A stretch of 64,000 nucleotides of DNA, from assembly GCF_002901445.1 (NCBI RefSeq), contig NZ_PPPD01000003.1, positions 1 to 64,000 of the forward strand, given 5' to 3'. The notes below the pieces were generated by a model. The model did not search any database, was not told the DNA's origin, and worked only from the letters and a program-made list of their open reading frames with translations. This DNA is from Deinococcus koreensis. GTDB lineage: Bacteria; Deinococcota; Deinococci; Deinococcales; Deinococcaceae. This document shows, piece after piece, positions 35,356 through 45,034 of this stretch (position 1 is the stretch's first letter; each line of letters begins with the position of its first letter). A program made the position numbers and the translations under genes.

Positions 35356-36879
35356 ATGCGTTCTGTCCGAGCCTCCCTGCCGTCCACCCCCCCCGAGCCC
35401 GAGGCCCGCGCCCTGCCCCTGAGCGGGCCCGGCCTGCTGGGGCTGAGCCTGACCCTGATCGTTCTGATCACCCTGGCGGACGTGCTCACCCCCGCCTCGC
35501 TGGTGGTGGGCACCCTGCTCAGCGCGCCCATTGCCCTGGCGGCCCTGGGGGTGTCCAAGGTCTGGACCCTGCGCCTGACCGCCCTGGTGGTGGCAGGCAA
35601 CGTGCTGGCCGCCGTGCTGAACGGCCTGCGTGACGGCGCGAGTCCCACCGATCTGGGCAACCGGCTCGTGAGCGTGCTCGCCGCGCTGCTGGTGGGGGGG
35701 CTGTCGCTGCGAGCCCGCGAGGCCACGGCGCGGGCCGCCCGGCTGGCCGAGGAGGAGCGGAGACTGGCGCGGGAGCGGGCGCTGCGGGGGCTGGTCGAGG
35801 CGGTCAGCGGGCCGTTCGGCCAGGCCGAGTTCGTGAGCCGCGCGGCCCAGGCGCTGCGAACCCTCTCGGGCGCGCAGAGCGTCGAGATCGGCAGCGTGGA
35901 GCGGGCCGTGCTGCGTGCCCCGCACGCGGTCAGCCCCGCGGGCGCCCCGGCGCACCTCGACACCCGGCTCCCGCTGGAGGTGCTGGCCCGCCCCGCCGGC
36001 ACGGGCCGCGTCTGGGCCGCCCAGGGCGGCGACCTGCTGCTCGCCCGCCTGTCCCGGCCCCTGGGCGACGACCTGCTGCTGCTGCTGACCCGCCCCACGG
36101 CGGCGCCCGACGTGCTGGAGGAGGCCGTCCTGACCCTGCAACCGCTGCTCGACCGCACGGCGCTGCTCGACGACCTGCAGCTCCGGCAGGCGCAGCTCCA
36201 GGAGCGCGGGGAGCTGCTGCAGGATCTCGTGTACGCCTTCAGCCACGACCTGCGAACCCCGCTGATGGCCAACGCCATGAACATGCGCGCGGCCCTCAGG
36301 GGCGCCTACGGCGAATTGCCGGCGGACTACCGCGCCACGCTGCGGCATGGCCTGGACGCGAACGCCACGCTGCTGGCGCTGGCCGATCAGCTGCTGCTGG
36401 TCGCCCGCTACGAGAGCGGCGAGCGCGAGGGCGAGTTGGAGAGCGTCCACCTGCGTGATGTTACGGTCGGCGTCCTGACCCAGCTGCAGGCGCGGGCGGG
36501 CGAGCGGGACGTCAGCTTCGAGACCGAGCTGGAGGGCGTGCGGGTGCCGGGCCTCAAGCACGACCTGCGCCGCGCGGTGCAGAACCTGCTGGAGAACGCC
36601 GTGCGCTTCAGCCCGCCCGGGGGCCGCATCCGGGTCACGCTGGACGCCGAGGGAGACGAGGCGGTGCTGCGGGTGCTCGACGAGGGGCCGGGCGTGGCCC
36701 CGGGGCGCGAGGCGACCCTGTTCCAGCGCTTCCGGGCCGGTGGGGCCGGCGGCGGCACCGGCCTGGGCCTGTACCTGACCCGCCGCATCGCCGAGGCCCA
36801 CCGGGGGCGCGTGACCTACACCCGCACCGCCCGCGCCCAGAGTGTGTTCAGCCTGTCCCTGCCGCTGGAGACCCCATGA
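35356..36879 (+). CDS. Sensor histidine kinase, probable split-Kdp kinase
   Basis: 507 residues from ATG 35356, with GGAG 4 nt upstream. The N-terminal part has about four short membrane helices (LLGLSLTLIVLITLA, LLSAPIALAALGV, LTALVVAGNVLAAVL, LVSVLAALLVGGLSL), comparable to the four-helix bundle of full-length KdpD. Next come a coiled coil, a GAF-like region (about 140-270), YAFSHDLRTPLMANAMNMRAAL (His 297), NLLENAVRFSPPGG, DEGPGVAPG and GGGTGLGLYLTRRIAEAH. It is divergent from kdpF and overlaps a response regulator by 4 nt. A kinase lacking the KdpD sensor domain next to a KdpD lacking a kinase suggests a split Kdp sensor. Confidence 0.88.
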   Translation: MRSVRASLPSTPPEPEARALPLSGPGLLGLSLTLIVLITLADVLTPASLVVGTLLSAPIALAALGVSKVWTLRLTALVVAGNVLAAVLNGLRDGASPTDLGNRLVSVLAALLVGGLSLRAREATARAARLAEEERRLARERALRGLVEAVSGPFGQAEFVSRAAQALRTLSGAQSVEIGSVERAVLRAPHAVSPAGAPAHLDTRLPLEVLARPAGTGRVWAAQGGDLLLARLSRPLGDDLLLLLTRPTAAPDVLEEAVLTLQPLLDRTALLDDLQLRQAQLQERGELLQDLVYAFSHDLRTPLMANAMNMRAALRGAYGELPADYRATLRHGLDANATLLALADQLLLVARYESGEREGELESVHLRDVTVGVLTQLQARAGERDVSFETELEGVRVPGLKHDLRRAVQNLLENAVRFSPPGGRIRVTLDAEGDEAVLRVLDEGPGVAPGREATLFQRFRAGGAGGGTGLGLYLTRRIAEAHRGRVTYTRTARAQSVFSLSLPLETP

Positions 36880-37508
36880 GTGCCCGGCCCATCCGGGTGC
36901 TGCTGGTCGAGGATCACGCCTTCACGCGCGACGGCCTGCGGGCGGCCATCAACCTGGAGAGCGACCTGCAGGTGGTGGCCGAGGCCCGCTCCGGCGAGGA
37001 GGGGCTGGAGCGGCTGGCCCAGGTGCCGGTGAACGTGGCCGTGCTCGACATCGGGCTGCCCGGCATGGACGGCATCCAGACGGCGGCCGAGATCAAGCGC
37101 GGCTGGCCGGCGGTGCGGGTCGTGATGCTCACCGCCCACGACCTGCGCGACGAGGTGCTGGCCGCCCTCGCCTCGGGCGCGGACGCCTACTGCCTGAAAA
37201 GTGGCGATCCGGAGCTGCTGCTGCTCGCCATCCGGGCGGCGGCGGCGGGCAGCGCCTATCTCGATCCCCAGGTGGCGCATCACGTGCTGGGCAGCATCCG
37301 CGCGCCCCACGCGATCTCCCCCCTCACGCCCCGCGAGACGGAGGTGCTGCGCCTGATCGCCGACGGCCAGGGCAACCGGGAAATCGCGCAGGAGCTGGGC
37401 ATCAGTGTCAGCACGGTCAAGCTGCATGTCCAGGAGCTGCTCGTGAAGCTGCAGGCGGCCGACCGCACCCAGGCGGCGGTGCAGGCGCTCCGAAGGGGGC
37501 TGCTGTAG
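36876..37508 (+). CDS. NarL/FixJ-type response regulator
   Basis: 210 residues; ATG 36876 overlaps the kinase stop (ATGA). The receiver domain has acidic pocket residues VEDH (Glu 12, Asp 13), VAVLDIGLPGMDG (phospho-acceptor Asp 58), MLTAHD and a CLKSGDPE Lys. The C-terminal LuxR-type helix-turn-helix reads LTPRETEVLRLIADGQGNREIAQELG and VSTVKLHVQELLVKL. It is partner to the upstream kinase. Canonical KdpE is an OmpR-type (winged-helix) regulator, so if this pair controls kdp the output domain has been replaced. Confidence 0.92.
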   Translation: MSARPIRVLLVEDHAFTRDGLRAAINLESDLQVVAEARSGEEGLERLAQVPVNVAVLDIGLPGMDGIQTAAEIKRGWPAVRVVMLTAHDLRDEVLAALASGADAYCLKSGDPELLLLAIRAAAAGSAYLDPQVAHHVLGSIRAPHAISPLTPRETEVLRLIADGQGNREIAQELGISVSTVKLHVQELLVKLQAADRTQAAVQALRRGLL

Positions 37509-37603
37509 CGCCCCGGAATGGCGTGTGGCCTCCGGCAGACCCGGGCTGACGGCACCTCCTCGCTTCCATCCATCCACATATCCGACTAATCCGACCAGTT
37601 TGC

Positions 37604-37631
37604 TTGACATTGGAATTTATCTCCCTACGAT
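37604..37631 (+). promoter_or_regulatory. Near-consensus promoter, probably leaderless
   Basis: TTGACA (37604-37609), a 16-nt spacer and TACGAT (37626-37631) lie just before the ATG at 37639. The start codon is 7 nt after the -10 box, so transcription should begin at or next to the A of ATG. This is among the clearest promoters in the window. Confidence 0.75.
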
Positions 37632-37638
37632 AGAGGGC

Positions 37639-38571
37639 ATGAAACTCCTTGCCCTGGTGCCCTTTGCCGTCCTGTCCTCTGCCGGAGCCCTCGATCTGCC
37701 GGCGGCCGTTGGGCTGGAAGTCCTGCGGAGCGAGCTGTCCGCCAGCGTGACCACCCTCGCGGGCGGCAACCTGAAAGACAGCCGGGTTCATGTGGATCAC
37801 GCGCTCGACAGGGTGTGGCCCCAGCTCTCGCCGCGGATCGCCGCGAGCCAGCGCCAGGCGTTCGCGGCGGGCCTGCAGACCCTCCGCCGTGGGCCGGGGA
37901 GCCTGACGCCCACAGCGTATGAGCAGGTCGTCAACCGCTTCGTGGGTGGCCCCTGGGAGGCGGCCTGGACGGCGGCACGCCAGGGAGCCGGTTCGGACTT
38001 CGAAGGCGCCCTGACCGGCGCGCTCCTGAGCAGCGCCCAGAAGGCGTATGGCACGGCGCCGACCGTGGGTCGGGAGGGCCGTGCGGTCGATACACAGGAC
38101 GCTGTGGCGCTGCTCGGCCGCGCCCTGCCGCACGCCACGCAGGTGAGCCCACAGGCTGCCCAGGGGGTGAGCGCCCTCCAGGGGCTCGCGCGTCAGGGCG
38201 CCCCGGCCCAGGCGTTCAACCAGCGGGCGGCGCAGGTGCTGGGCACTCTGCAGGTGCCGGGCAGCCCGCAGGCGCCCCGTGGCGGCGCGGAGGCGCTGAG
38301 GCTGCTGGACCTGAGCCTGCAGGCCGCCCGGGACGAGTACGTGGGCGAGGGAGAGGTCGATGAGGGCCTGGGCTCCCTGACCGACGCCGACCAGCAGTGG
38401 GCGGCGCTGCGGGCCGCGGTGGAGGGCCGCAACGCCCCCCTGGCCGCGAGCTTCAGCGCGGCACTGGCGAAGCTGCGGACGGCCCTGGACGCCAACGACA
38501 CCGCCGCGTTCTCGGCCGCCCACACAGACGCCATGGCCCTGCTGACGCAGATCAGGGCGGCCCTGAAGTAA
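37639..38571 (+). CDS. Secreted helical hypothetical protein (310 aa)
   Basis: The start at 37639 is set by the leaderless promoter; no Shine-Dalgarno is needed. A signal peptide MKLLALVPFAVLSSAGALDL is likely cleaved after about residue 17. The mature part is helical and Ala/Gln-rich, with repeated patterns of about 30-40 residues (for example AAVGLEVLRSELSAS, LKDSRVHVDHALDRVW, and a final helical hairpin with FSAAHTDAMALLTQIRAALK). It resembles periplasmic helical-bundle proteins in iron or stress loci, but I do not recognise a family. It stands alone after the kinase/regulator pair. Confidence 0.8.
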   Translation: MKLLALVPFAVLSSAGALDLPAAVGLEVLRSELSASVTTLAGGNLKDSRVHVDHALDRVWPQLSPRIAASQRQAFAAGLQTLRRGPGSLTPTAYEQVVNRFVGGPWEAAWTAARQGAGSDFEGALTGALLSSAQKAYGTAPTVGREGRAVDTQDAVALLGRALPHATQVSPQAAQGVSALQGLARQGAPAQAFNQRAAQVLGTLQVPGSPQAPRGGAEALRLLDLSLQAARDEYVGEGEVDEGLGSLTDADQQWAALRAAVEGRNAPLAASFSAALAKLRTALDANDTAAFSAAHTDAMALLTQIRAALK

Positions 38572-38745
38572 GCCCGGTAAGGAACCCAGGAGCGGAGGTT
38601 GAGCCGGCGGCGTGGCCCCCTCACTCCTTCGGTTTGGATAGCGATCAAAGTGCATCCCAGTCTCCTCATACGGCCGGTCGGGTGGAAAGGCACGGTGCTC
38701 AACAACGGGGAGGATGTCCCCCCCTGCCCCCCGCTAGGATGAGGA

Positions 38746-39165
38746 ATGACCATTCCCAGCGAGGCTCAGGGCCAGTCGGCATCGGAACGCATCTCGGACA
38801 GGATCGCCGAACTCGGGGACTGGCGGGGCGAGACCCTCGGCCGGATGCGTGCGCTCATCCAGGCGGCCGAGCCGGAGGTCGTGGAGGAATGGAAGTGGAG
38901 GGGCACGCCCGTCTGGTCGCACGGCGGCATCCTGTGCACGGGCGAAACCTACCGGAAGGTCGTCAAGCTGACCTTCGCCCACGGCGCCTCGCTGCCGGAT
39001 CCGTCCGGACTCTTCAACTCCAGCCTCGACGGCAACACCCGCCGCGCGATCGACATCCACGAGGGGGAGGAGGTGGACGTGGCCGCCTTCACCGCGCTCA
39101 TCCACGAGGCGGTGGCGCTCAACGGCAGGCGGGATCCGAAACCATCCAGAACAGCCAAGATCTGA
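38746..39165 (+). CDS. DUF1801 domain protein
   Basis: 139 residues. TAGGAT lies 5 nt before the ATG, and GAGGA overlaps that gap, so either a leaderless or a short-leader start is possible. The sequence follows the DUF1801 (YdhG-like) pattern closely: RIAELGDWRGETLGRMRALI, EVVEEWKWRGTPVWSHGGIL, VVKLTFAHGASL, GLFNSSLDGNTRRAIDIHEGE and FTALIHEAVALN. The biochemical role of the family is unknown. It is cytoplasmic and converges with the GH43 operon. Confidence 0.92.
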   Translation: MTIPSEAQGQSASERISDRIAELGDWRGETLGRMRALIQAAEPEVVEEWKWRGTPVWSHGGILCTGETYRKVVKLTFAHGASLPDPSGLFNSSLDGNTRRAIDIHEGEEVDVAAFTALIHEAVALNGRRDPKPSRTAKI

Positions 39166-39246
39166 GCTAGAGCGCACCGCTCCGTTCGCTCTTCACCGAT
39201 GAACTCACAGAGCGGCGAGGGCGGCTTCTTCCCTGCTCTCCAGCCC

Positions 39247-40164
39247 TCAGACCGGCAGTTCCAGCCGGATGCGGGGGCTCACCCCGGCCCAGTCCAGCGG
39301 TTCCACGTGCAGCTGGCGGCGGCTGTGGTCGGCGTTCCAGGCGTGGAAGACGATCATGTCCTGACCACCCGCGCCGGTCAGCAGAGAGTTGTGACCCGGC
39401 CCGATCAGGCCCCCCATGCCGCTTCTCAGTACCACGGGGCCGGGCTCGGGCTCCCGCCAGGGCCCCAGCGGGTGATCCGCGACCGCATACCCGACCCCAT
39501 AGGTCTCGTTCGTCCAGGCACCGCCCGAATAGAAACAGACATACCGCCCGCCCCGGCGCACCACGAAGGGGCCCTCCAGGGTGTGCCAGTCGTAGACCTG
39601 GCCGTACATCTCCCGCCCGCGCAGGTAGAGCTGCCAGTCGGCGCTGGCCTGCAGCACGGTCGCCGGCGGGCCGCCGGGGGTCAGGGGATCGCGCAGCGGC
39701 ATGACCGCCAGCGAGGTGCCCACGCGCTCGCCCTCCAGCAGATCGCGGGCGTAGTACAGGTACCACTGGCCGCCCTCATCCACGAAGGGGTGCGGATCGA
39801 TGGCGAAGTCCTCCGCGGGGGTCAGGTTCAGGCCCTGATCCGTGAACGGCCCGAGCGGGTGCGTCGCCGTGGCGACCCGCAGGTGGTGGCCCTGGTCGCC
39901 CGTGCCCACCGAGTAGTACAGGTAGATGGTACCTCCCGCCTCGGTGACCTCGGGGGCCCAGTAGTCCTGGGGCTGATCGCTCAGCGGCGTGAGCGCTCCG
40001 CCGTGCGATTCCCAGTGCCGCAGATCGGCCGACGACAGCACCTCGAAGGCCCGGCCGTTGCCCCCGGCCTCGTGCCCGTGCAGCCCGGTGCCGTAGGCGT
40101 AGAATCGGCCCTGCCACCGCAGCACGAAGGGATCGGCGAAATAGCCGTCGTGGCGCGGGCCCAT
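39247..40164 (-). CDS. Glycoside hydrolase family 43 protein (cytoplasmic)
   Basis: 305 residues; ATG 40164 shares one base with the stop of the upstream GH43 gene (TGATG). GH43 five-blade propeller features: [21 protein letters not shown] (catalytic base Asp), [31 protein letters not shown] (pKa-modulating Asp) and [28 protein letters not shown] acid region with Glu. No signal peptide is present, so it would cut oligosaccharides after import. Family 43 acts on arabinan, xylan or galactan side chains. It ends the sugar-uptake operon. Confidence 0.85.
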   Translation of the reverse strand: MGPRHDGYFADPFVLRWQGRFYAYGTGLHGHEAGGNGRAFEVLSSADLRHWESHGGALTPLSDQPQDYWAPEVTEAGGTIYLYYSVGTGDQGHHLRVATATHPLGPFTDQGLNLTPAEDFAIDPHPFVDEGGQWYLYYARDLLEGERVGTSLAVMPLRDPLTPGGPPATVLQASADWQLYLRGREMYGQVYDWHTLEGPFVVRRGGRYVCFYSGGAWTNETYGVGYAVADHPLGPWREPEPGPVVLRSGMGGLIGPGHNSLLTGAGGQDMIVFHAWNADHSRRQLHVEPLDWAGVSPRIRLELPV

Positions 40165-41204
40165 CAGGGATTCCCCCTGGGCGCAGGCTGTGGGCTGGTG
40201 GTGGGGCCTCCCACCCGCATCCGGCCGCCGCCGAAGCTGACGCGTTCCAGGCGCATCGAGCGGTAGCCGACCTGATCACCCACCAGGCCGGTCGTCCAGG
40301 CGTGGTACACCAGCCAGGGCTGGCCGCTGCCGTCGCTGAACACCGACTGGTGCCCTGGCCCAGCCACCTCGCCCCTGCTGACCAGCACCGGGTTTTCGGC
40401 GGCCTTGCGGTACGGGCCGGTGATCCGGGAGGCCGTGGCGTAGCCCACCGCATACAGGTCGGAGTCGAAGGGGCCACCCGAGTACAGCAGGTAGTACACG
40501 CCGCCCTGCTTGTAGAGGGTCGGCGCCTCGATCACGCTGCCCTCCCAGAGCTGGAAATTCTGGATCAGGGCGGTGGGGGCGCCGCTCAGGCTCAGGCCGT
40601 CGGGGGCCAGGGGCTGGATGAAGAGCTGGGTGCTCAGGCCCAGGGCGTTGCCGTCGTTCTTCCAGAGCAGGTAGGCCCTGCCGTCGCTGTCGAGGAAGGG
40701 GCTGGCGTCGATGCTTCCGCCCAGCTCGGCCTGACAGACCAGCGGGCCCTTCCCCACCGGCTGAAAGGGGCCGGCCGGCTGCGCGGCCACCGCCACGCCG
40801 ATGCACTGGCGGTCGCTGCGCTGGTCGCGGGCGGTGTAGTACAGCACGAACTGGCCCCGCAGCCCGATCACCTCCGGGGCCCAGGTCAGGCCGGGCTCGG
40901 CCCAGGCCGCCAGGGTGGGCAGGGCGTCGGCAGAGCGCTCCCAGGTCACGAGGTCACGGCTGACCGCGTGGGGCACGTTGCCGCCCACGCCGTTGGTCGC
41001 GTAAGCGTGGTACAGCCCACCCGCGCGCAGGATGAAGGGATCGGGAAAATTGGCGTCCAGCACCGGGTTGCTGAAGGTACGAACCTGCGCGCTGGGCGGT
41101 GCCAGCGTGGCCGCGCCGCTCTGGGAAATTGGGATGCCGCCGCCCGCCAGGGCCCCGACGCCTGTTAACATGCTTAATAATAACCACACCATTCTAACAA
41201 GCAT
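40164..41204 (-). CDS. Glycoside hydrolase family 43 protein (secreted)
   Basis: 346 residues. The start at 41204 has GGGAG 7 nt upstream. [22 protein letters not shown] is a signal peptide, so the enzyme is exported. GH43 landmarks: [25 protein letters not shown] (base Asp), [41 protein letters not shown] (Asp) and [23 protein letters not shown] (acid Glu). It is a paralogue of the downstream gene. The pair suggests outside cleavage by this enzyme, import by the ABC system, then inside cleavage by the other. The exact glycan (arabinan or arabinoxylan are likeliest) is inference. Confidence 0.88.
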   Translation of the reverse strand: MLVRMVWLLLSMLTGVGALAGGGIPISQSGAATLAPPSAQVRTFSNPVLDANFPDPFILRAGGLYHAYATNGVGGNVPHAVSRDLVTWERSADALPTLAAWAEPGLTWAPEVIGLRGQFVLYYTARDQRSDRQCIGVAVAAQPAGPFQPVGKGPLVCQAELGGSIDASPFLDSDGRAYLLWKNDGNALGLSTQLFIQPLAPDGLSLSGAPTALIQNFQLWEGSVIEAPTLYKQGGVYYLLYSGGPFDSDLYAVGYATASRITGPYRKAAENPVLVSRGEVAGPGHQSVFSDGSGQPWLVYHAWTTGLVGDQVGYRSMRLERVSFGGGRMRVGGPTTSPQPAPRGNP

Positions 41205-41234
41205 CTTGCTGCTCCCTTGTGTGCTCACGGCGCC

Positions 41235-42107
41235 CTATTCCTTGAGTCCGCTCGCCGAGAGGCCGCCTTCGAGGAAGCGCTGGGCCACGAGGTAGGCGAT
41301 CAGCGCCGGAATGGCGGCCAGGGTCGTCGAGGCCATCAATTTGCCGTAGTCGGTGACGTAGCGCTGCGAGAAGGTGGTGATGCCCACCGGCAGGGTCATC
41401 TTGTCCACGTCGGTGACGGTGAACAGCGGCCACAGGAAGTTGTTCCACGAGCCCATGAAGGCGAACACCCCCAGCGTGACCAGGGCAGGCACGCTCAGCG
41501 GCAGGATGATGCGCCAGAGGATCTGCAGGGAGCTGGCCCCGTCGAGGTGCGCGGCTTCCTCCAGCTCCCGCGGGATGCTCATGAAGAACTGCCGCAGCAG
41601 GAAGACCCCGAACACGCCGCTGATGCCCGGCCAGATCAGCGCGTGGTACGAGTTCATCCAGCCGAAGTTGAGCATCATAATGTAGGTGGGCACCAGGGTC
41701 ACGATGCCCGGGATCATCAGGCTCGACAGGATGAACCAGAACCAGGCGTTTCTCCCCGGGAACCTCATGCGCGCCAGCGGGTAGGCGGTCAGCGCACACA
41801 GCAGCACGTGCAGCGCGGTGAAGGTCAGGGCCACGTAGGCCGAATTCCACGTCCAGCGCAGGATGTTGCCGTCGGGCGAGGTCAACACCTCGCGGTAGTT
41901 CTCCAGCGTGGGGCGCGCAGGCCACCACTGCACAGGCGAGGAAATCGCGTCGGCCTCATTCTTGAACGACGTGCTGATCATCCAGTACATAGGCGCCAGG
42001 AACAGCAGGGCGAGAATGCACAGGAGCACGAAGCGCGGCACCTCGCGGGGCATCCGGCGTCGGCGCGCGGCACTCGGGCGGGCCGCCTGATTCGTCGGCG
42101 TGCTCAT
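41235..42107 (-). CDS. Carbohydrate ABC transporter permease (MalG type)
   Basis: 290 residues from ATG 42107, overlapping the preceding permease stop by 4 nt. It has six helices, FVLLCILALLFLAPMYWMISTSFK at the start and the EAA loop PRELEEAAHLDGASSLQILWRIILPL. It belongs to the CUT1 group, which takes up oligosaccharides. It functions with the next permease and the binding protein; no ATPase is encoded in the operon, as is usual when a shared MsmK/MalK-type ATPase serves several CUT1 systems. Confidence 0.94.
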   Translation of the reverse strand: MSTPTNQAARPSAARRRRMPREVPRFVLLCILALLFLAPMYWMISTSFKNEADAISSPVQWWPARPTLENYREVLTSPDGNILRWTWNSAYVALTFTALHVLLCALTAYPLARMRFPGRNAWFWFILSSLMIPGIVTLVPTYIMMLNFGWMNSYHALIWPGISGVFGVFLLRQFFMSIPRELEEAAHLDGASSLQILWRIILPLSVPALVTLGVFAFMGSWNNFLWPLFTVTDVDKMTLPVGITTFSQRYVTDYGKLMASTTLAAIPALIAYLVAQRFLEGGLSASGLKE

Positions 42108-43063
42108 TTCTCCTCCCCGGAACTCTGGACGTCGCGGGCCATCAGGCGGAACTGGGCCGCCGTGAGCACGAGCATCAGGAGTCCGAAGACGAAGCCCATG
42201 GCGGCGGCGCTGGAGATCTGCGAGTTGGAGAAACCCTCCTCGGTGATGTACTGGATGACGCTCTGGGTCGAGCGGTTGGGGCCGCCGTTGGTGATAACCA
42301 GCGACTGCCCGAAGAGCTGGAACGAGGCCAGGGCGGTGGTGATGACCACGAACAGCGTGATGGGCGTGAGCAGCGGCCAGGTGATGAAGCGGAACTGCTG
42401 CCCGGCGGTGGCGCCGTCGAGTTCGGCCGCCTCGTAGAAGCTCTGCGAGATGTTGCCCAGCGCGGCCAGGTACAGCGTCATGTTGAAGCCCAGCGTCCAC
42501 CAGATCGTGCCCACGATGATCGGAATCCAGGCCAGCCCCTCGGTCGAGAGCCAGGGGATGGGCGGGGCGCCGGTCAGCTCCCGCGCGGCATTGACCAGCC
42601 CGATCTGGTTGTCGAACATCCAGCGCCACAGGATGCCCATGACGGACACGGTCAGGATGCCCGGCATGAAGAAGACCGCCCGAAAAAACGCCCGGCCGAA
42701 GATCGGGCGGTGCAGCAGCAGGGCCAGGCCCAGCGCCGCCGCGACCAGCAGGGGCACGCTGATCAGGGTGAAGAAGGTGGTGTTCCACAGGGTGCGCCAG
42801 AAGAAGTCGGCCTGCGGCGTGCCGGCGATGAACAGGTTGCGGAAGAATTCGAGGCCCACGAAGGGCTGGCGGCCGCTGAGCAGATCCCAGCGGTGCATGG
42901 CGATGTACAGCCCGTAGCCGATGGGATACACCGTGAAGACGAAAAACAGCGCCGCGTGCGGCAGCAGGTACAGGTAGGGCTCCAGCGAGACCCGGCGGCG
43001 TGGGCGCGGCCCGCTGCCGCGTCTGACGGTCTCTTGGGGGGTGGACACCGGCGTCGCGGTCAT
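42104..43063 (-). CDS. Carbohydrate ABC transporter permease (MalF type)
   Basis: 319 residues behind GAGGTAAGCC. After a basic 25-residue lead (RRGSGPRPRRRVSLEPYLYLL) there are six helices and the EAA loop QSFYEAAELDGATAGQQFRFITWPLL. NPGGPNRSTQSVIQYIT-like sequence (NGGPNRSTQ) before the last helices is typical of CUT1 permeases such as those for arabino- or xylo-oligosaccharides. It pairs with the MalG-type permease downstream. Confidence 0.94.
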   Translation of the reverse strand: MTATPVSTPQETVRRGSGPRPRRRVSLEPYLYLLPHAALFFVFTVYPIGYGLYIAMHRWDLLSGRQPFVGLEFFRNLFIAGTPQADFFWRTLWNTTFFTLISVPLLVAAALGLALLLHRPIFGRAFFRAVFFMPGILTVSVMGILWRWMFDNQIGLVNAARELTGAPPIPWLSTEGLAWIPIIVGTIWWTLGFNMTLYLAALGNISQSFYEAAELDGATAGQQFRFITWPLLTPITLFVVITTALASFQLFGQSLVITNGGPNRSTQSVIQYITEEGFSNSQISSAAAMGFVFGLLMLVLTAAQFRLMARDVQSSGEEK

Positions 43064-43158
43064 GGCTTACCTCGCGGGGGGCGGGTGTGGCCCCGGAAAA
43101 GTCGGGGGCGGGGGCTCCCTCCACACGGAAGAAGGCCACCCCGCCCCCGACGCGCCCC

Positions 43159-43191
43159 ATACAGGGTGCTTCCACTTCAAACACCCTGTAT
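43159..43191 (-). terminator. Intra-operon hairpin after the binding-protein gene
   Basis: ATACAGGGTG (43159-43168) and CACCCTGTAT (43182-43191) are perfect 10-bp arms with a 13-nt loop, 32 nt after the binding-protein stop on the minus strand. No T-tract follows. It probably stabilises the upstream message or attenuates transcription, giving more binding protein than permease. Confidence 0.6.
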
Positions 43192-43221
43192 CAGGTCATC
43201 CTCGAACTGCCTGGAATCCGT

Positions 43222-44518
<1,297 letters not shown>

Positions 44519-44727
44519 GGGGCCTCCAGATCAGTGAGGGGCGGGAAGGGGGTCGGTGAGGCCTGGGCGGCCGGCTCACCTGCGCCGCACAGGCAGGCGC
44601 CCGATGAACGAAGCAGGCCGACGACTGGGAACCCTGGAACTGGGATCAGTGGCTGAACCTCCGTGGACAGGCAACTGCGCTCAGACGCAGGCTGACCTGA
44701 ACTCCGTGCAGACATGTTGGTGGGCGG

Positions 44728-44757
44728 ATACTAACAGGTATTCTTGTTACAAGTCAA
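44728..44757 (-). promoter_or_regulatory. Promoter and operator of the sugar-uptake/GH43 operon
   Basis: On the minus strand TTGACT (complement of 44752-44757), an 18-nt spacer and TAGTAT (complement of 44728-44733) form a good promoter. A dyad TAACA-N8-TGTTA (44732-44749) covers the spacer and the edge of the -10 box, where a bound repressor would block RNA polymerase. The adjacent ArsR-type regulator is the likely binder. Confidence 0.7.
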
Positions 44758-44898
44758 TGAAACCGGGACCAAGATCAACGTCAGGTGAAGCCCGCTCCTT
44801 CAGCTCCCGACCGTCATGAACGGCATTTCTCAGCCCTCTCTTTCTCTGGAAAGGCGACTGCCGGGCTCGACCTGAAGCCTGGTGATGCCTTCCATCGC

Positions 44899-44927
44899 TT
44901 CAATATCGAAGTAAAACTTGTTAGAAT
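44899..44927 (+). promoter_or_regulatory. Candidate promoter of the ArsR-type regulator gene
   Basis: TTCAAT (44899-44904), a 17-nt spacer and TAGAAT (44922-44927). The -10 region lies in CTTGTTAGAATG, which shares CTTGTTA with the operator of the divergent operon (TTCTTGTTA at 44741-44749), so the regulator may also control itself. The -35 match is moderate. Confidence 0.5.
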
Positions 44928-45034
44928 GAGCGCCGACAGTCAGCCGTGCCCGGACGGGTTCCTCTGTGGATCGGCCGGATGCTCTCGCGCTCGTCTGCCC
45001 AGCGTGGCAGCGGGTTGAAGTCTGGAGGGAACCT

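Noticed and set aside
39169..39192. AGAGCG/CGCTCT hairpin as terminator between DUF1801 and GH43 genes
   Set aside because: Only a 6-bp stem with no T-tract; too weak to list as a terminator.
41190..41201. CTTGTTAGAATG as a further operator of the sugar operon
   Set aside because: It lies inside the first codons of the secreted GH43 gene, in a 30-bp intra-operon gap, so it is not counted as an independent control site; it is only mentioned in the operator finding.
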